Assembly: GCF_000169095.1 (NCBI RefSeq)
Contig: NZ_AAVU01000032.1
Span: 19,281 to 83,280, forward strand
Direction: 5' to 3'
DNA: 64,000 nt
Source of the DNA: Lyngbya sp. PCC 8106
Lineage (GTDB): Bacteria > Cyanobacteriota > Cyanobacteriia > Cyanobacteriales > Microcoleaceae
Under the pieces are notes generated by a model. That model saw nothing but the letters and a program-made list of their open reading frames with translations, made no database searches and was not told the DNA's origin. Positions 63,197 to 64,000 of the stretch are shown here, piece by piece. Both the position numbers and the translations under genes were made by a program. Numbering within the stretch: the first letter of the stretch is position 1; every line of letters starts with the position of its first letter.

Positions 63197-63380
63197 TTGA
63201 CATCCTCCCAACGCCAACATTCTTTATGGCGTGGGATTCCCAAATATCGCTATTTAGGTTTCTGCTTCTTCCCGAGCGGGGCGAGCGCACCTGCCCTCCG
63301 AGAGTTATTCTCTTCAGGTCTTAAAGTCGCTCCACAGACTATCCCCGCAAGTCCTGCGGTTAGAGATGTGTCGAAATCCA
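63197..63380 (-). ncRNA. Stand-alone right end / omega-RNA-like remnant of a TnpB element
   Basis: CTTGACATCCTCCCA followed by a hairpin (CCC-ACGCCA...TGGCGT-GGG, 63207-63235) and GATTCCC is the typical end of cyanobacterial IS200/IS605-type elements. Structured GC-rich DNA follows, with CTGCCCTCCGAGAG and CCCCGCAAGTCCTGCGG. The tnpB expected on its right side is absent. Boundaries are approximate. Confidence 0.45.
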
Positions 63381-63676
63381 AACTGGAATTCTCTTTAACT
63401 GTTGATTCAAGGGATGTTTATGCCCATTGCCCTGTCATCTTTCCCCGGTCTACCAATTTGTCTGCGCCGCCAGTGTACTGGACGCGCGCACGCTCATGGC
63501 TGTCTGAATCCATTGTCTCGGGTGGGTCGACCACTTGTATTGTACCAGAAATCCCTGTGCGGCATTCCTCCCAACTCCAACGTCCCTATCGTCGTGGGTC
63601 TCCTGCCGCCGGAAGATGATAATTATTAGTTTAGGGGGCTACGGTTAAGCCAAAAATTTCCTAAACTTGCTGCAAC
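63381..63676. other. Region without a convincing gene
   Basis: Long frames are open on the plus strand, but they run through element-end DNA and have unlikely composition. It is probably decayed mobile-element sequence. Confidence 0.4.
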
Positions 63677-63994
63677 TTAATAGCCGCCGCTACCGAAACG
63701 ATTTCTGCGATCGCCTCGACCGCCTCGACCACCTGAAGATCCTCCTCGGTTTTCCCGAGGCTTGGCTTTGTTGACTTTCAGATCTCGTCCCATCCATTCG
63801 GCTCCGTCAAGAGCTTCAATAGCGGCTTCTTCTTCAGAGTCGCTATCCATTTCTACAAATGCGAAACCCCGAGGACGACCAGTTTCTCGGTCAGTGGGGA
63901 TTTGAACGCGGCGGACAGTGCCGTATTCAGCAAAAACAGACTTTAAATCTTCCTCCGAGACATCGTAGGATAGATTTCCAATATAGACAGACAT
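63677..63994 (-). CDS. RRM-type RNA-binding protein with glycine-rich tail
   Basis: A 105-residue protein with one RNA recognition motif: RNP2 VYIGNLSY at the start and RNP1 RGFAFVEM in the middle. A Gly/Arg-rich C-terminus (GGSSGGRGGRGDRRNRFG) follows. This is the cyanobacterial Rbp family, often cold induced and involved in mRNA handling or localisation. The start is six bases from the window end, so promoter and neighbour are not visible. Confidence 0.93.
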   Translation of the reverse strand: MSVYIGNLSYDVSEEDLKSVFAEYGTVRRVQIPTDRETGRPRGFAFVEMDSDSEEEAAIEALDGAEWMGRDLKVNKAKPRENRGGSSGGRGGRGDRRNRFGSGGY

Positions 63995-64000
63995 GAATGA

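Noticed and set aside
63131..63629. Two overlapping plus-strand frames after the CRISPR array
   Set aside because: They run through the TnpB-element end, start inside array-flanking DNA and have Arg/Pro/Ser-rich composition without any motif.
1..64000. tRNA or rRNA genes
   Set aside because: I looked for T-loop-like GGTTC-AATCC patterns with matching stems and found none convincing; a covariance search would settle it.

Overview
The window looks like a piece of a filamentous, Oscillatoriales-like cyanobacterial chromosome. The support is the gene content: a high-light-inducible (Hlip) protein, a CURT/CAAD thylakoid protein, an SLH-OprB iron porin, a FutA-type iron binding protein, many WD40 STAND proteins and caspase homologues. 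Frequent HIP1 octamers (GCGATCGC) and moderate-to-low GC agree with this. A genus cannot be fixed from the sequence alone.

Layout. 1-9,000: housekeeping genes, including a split FluG-like pair (amidohydrolase plus glutamine-synthetase-like ligase), rpmF, queA, yraN, a pentapeptide-repeat protein, futA and an alpha/beta hydrolase. 9,200-28,750: an island of signal-transduction ATPases and proteases. It has an NB-ARC-WD40 gene broken by one in-frame TAA, a candidate small membrane effector, two caspase-like peptidases, an Uma2 nuclease, an nSTAND1-WD40 protein, a CHAT protease, a NACHT protein with membrane segments and a zinc ribbon, then a C39-like peptidase and a GH24 lysozyme that both carry peptidoglycan-binding domains. 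29,100-39,750: nucleoside transporter, PMT-type glycosyltransferase, acrylyl-CoA-reductase-like enzyme, an unexplained ATP-grasp operon with a 60-residue peptide and a cysteine-peptidase-like gene nearby, and CURT. 39,900-43,800: a five-gene Ni/Co ECF transporter operon. 44,000-50,800: Hlip, porin, small LuxR-type regulator, a decayed IS607-like element with tnpB, sugar dehydrogenase. 50,800-53,650: a mobile-element graveyard with two broken tnpB genes, a group II intron 3' end, and G-rich and C-rich tandem and direct repeats. 53,750-55,400: GT25, a lipoprotein, the last part of miaB. 55,400-63,130: the wreck of a CRISPR-Cas locus (csm4-like, csm5-like, cas6, cas3, large-subunit-like and cas2 fragments) ending in a well-preserved array of 12 repeats. 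The window closes with a TnpB-type element end and an RRM RNA-binding protein.

The most interesting system is the 14,138-24,100 cluster. Three adjacent genes of different architecture (NACHT, CHAT, nSTAND1-WD40) share a motif of about 26 residues with the core [SV]-Q-[MIL]-G-Q-A-G-R-D-L-x-Q-T. Its [SV]Q[MIL]G core resembles RHIM-type functional amyloid motifs. The WD40 protein carries 14 almost identical 42-residue repeats that differ mainly at a few positions, as in fungal NLR allorecognition proteins. I infer a sensor-to-protease pathway joined by a homotypic, possibly amyloid, motif.

A second theme is recent gene death. Six reading frames are interrupted by single in-frame stops with intact homology after the stop, and others by one-base frameshifts. 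Most lie in the CRISPR-Cas and transposon regions.
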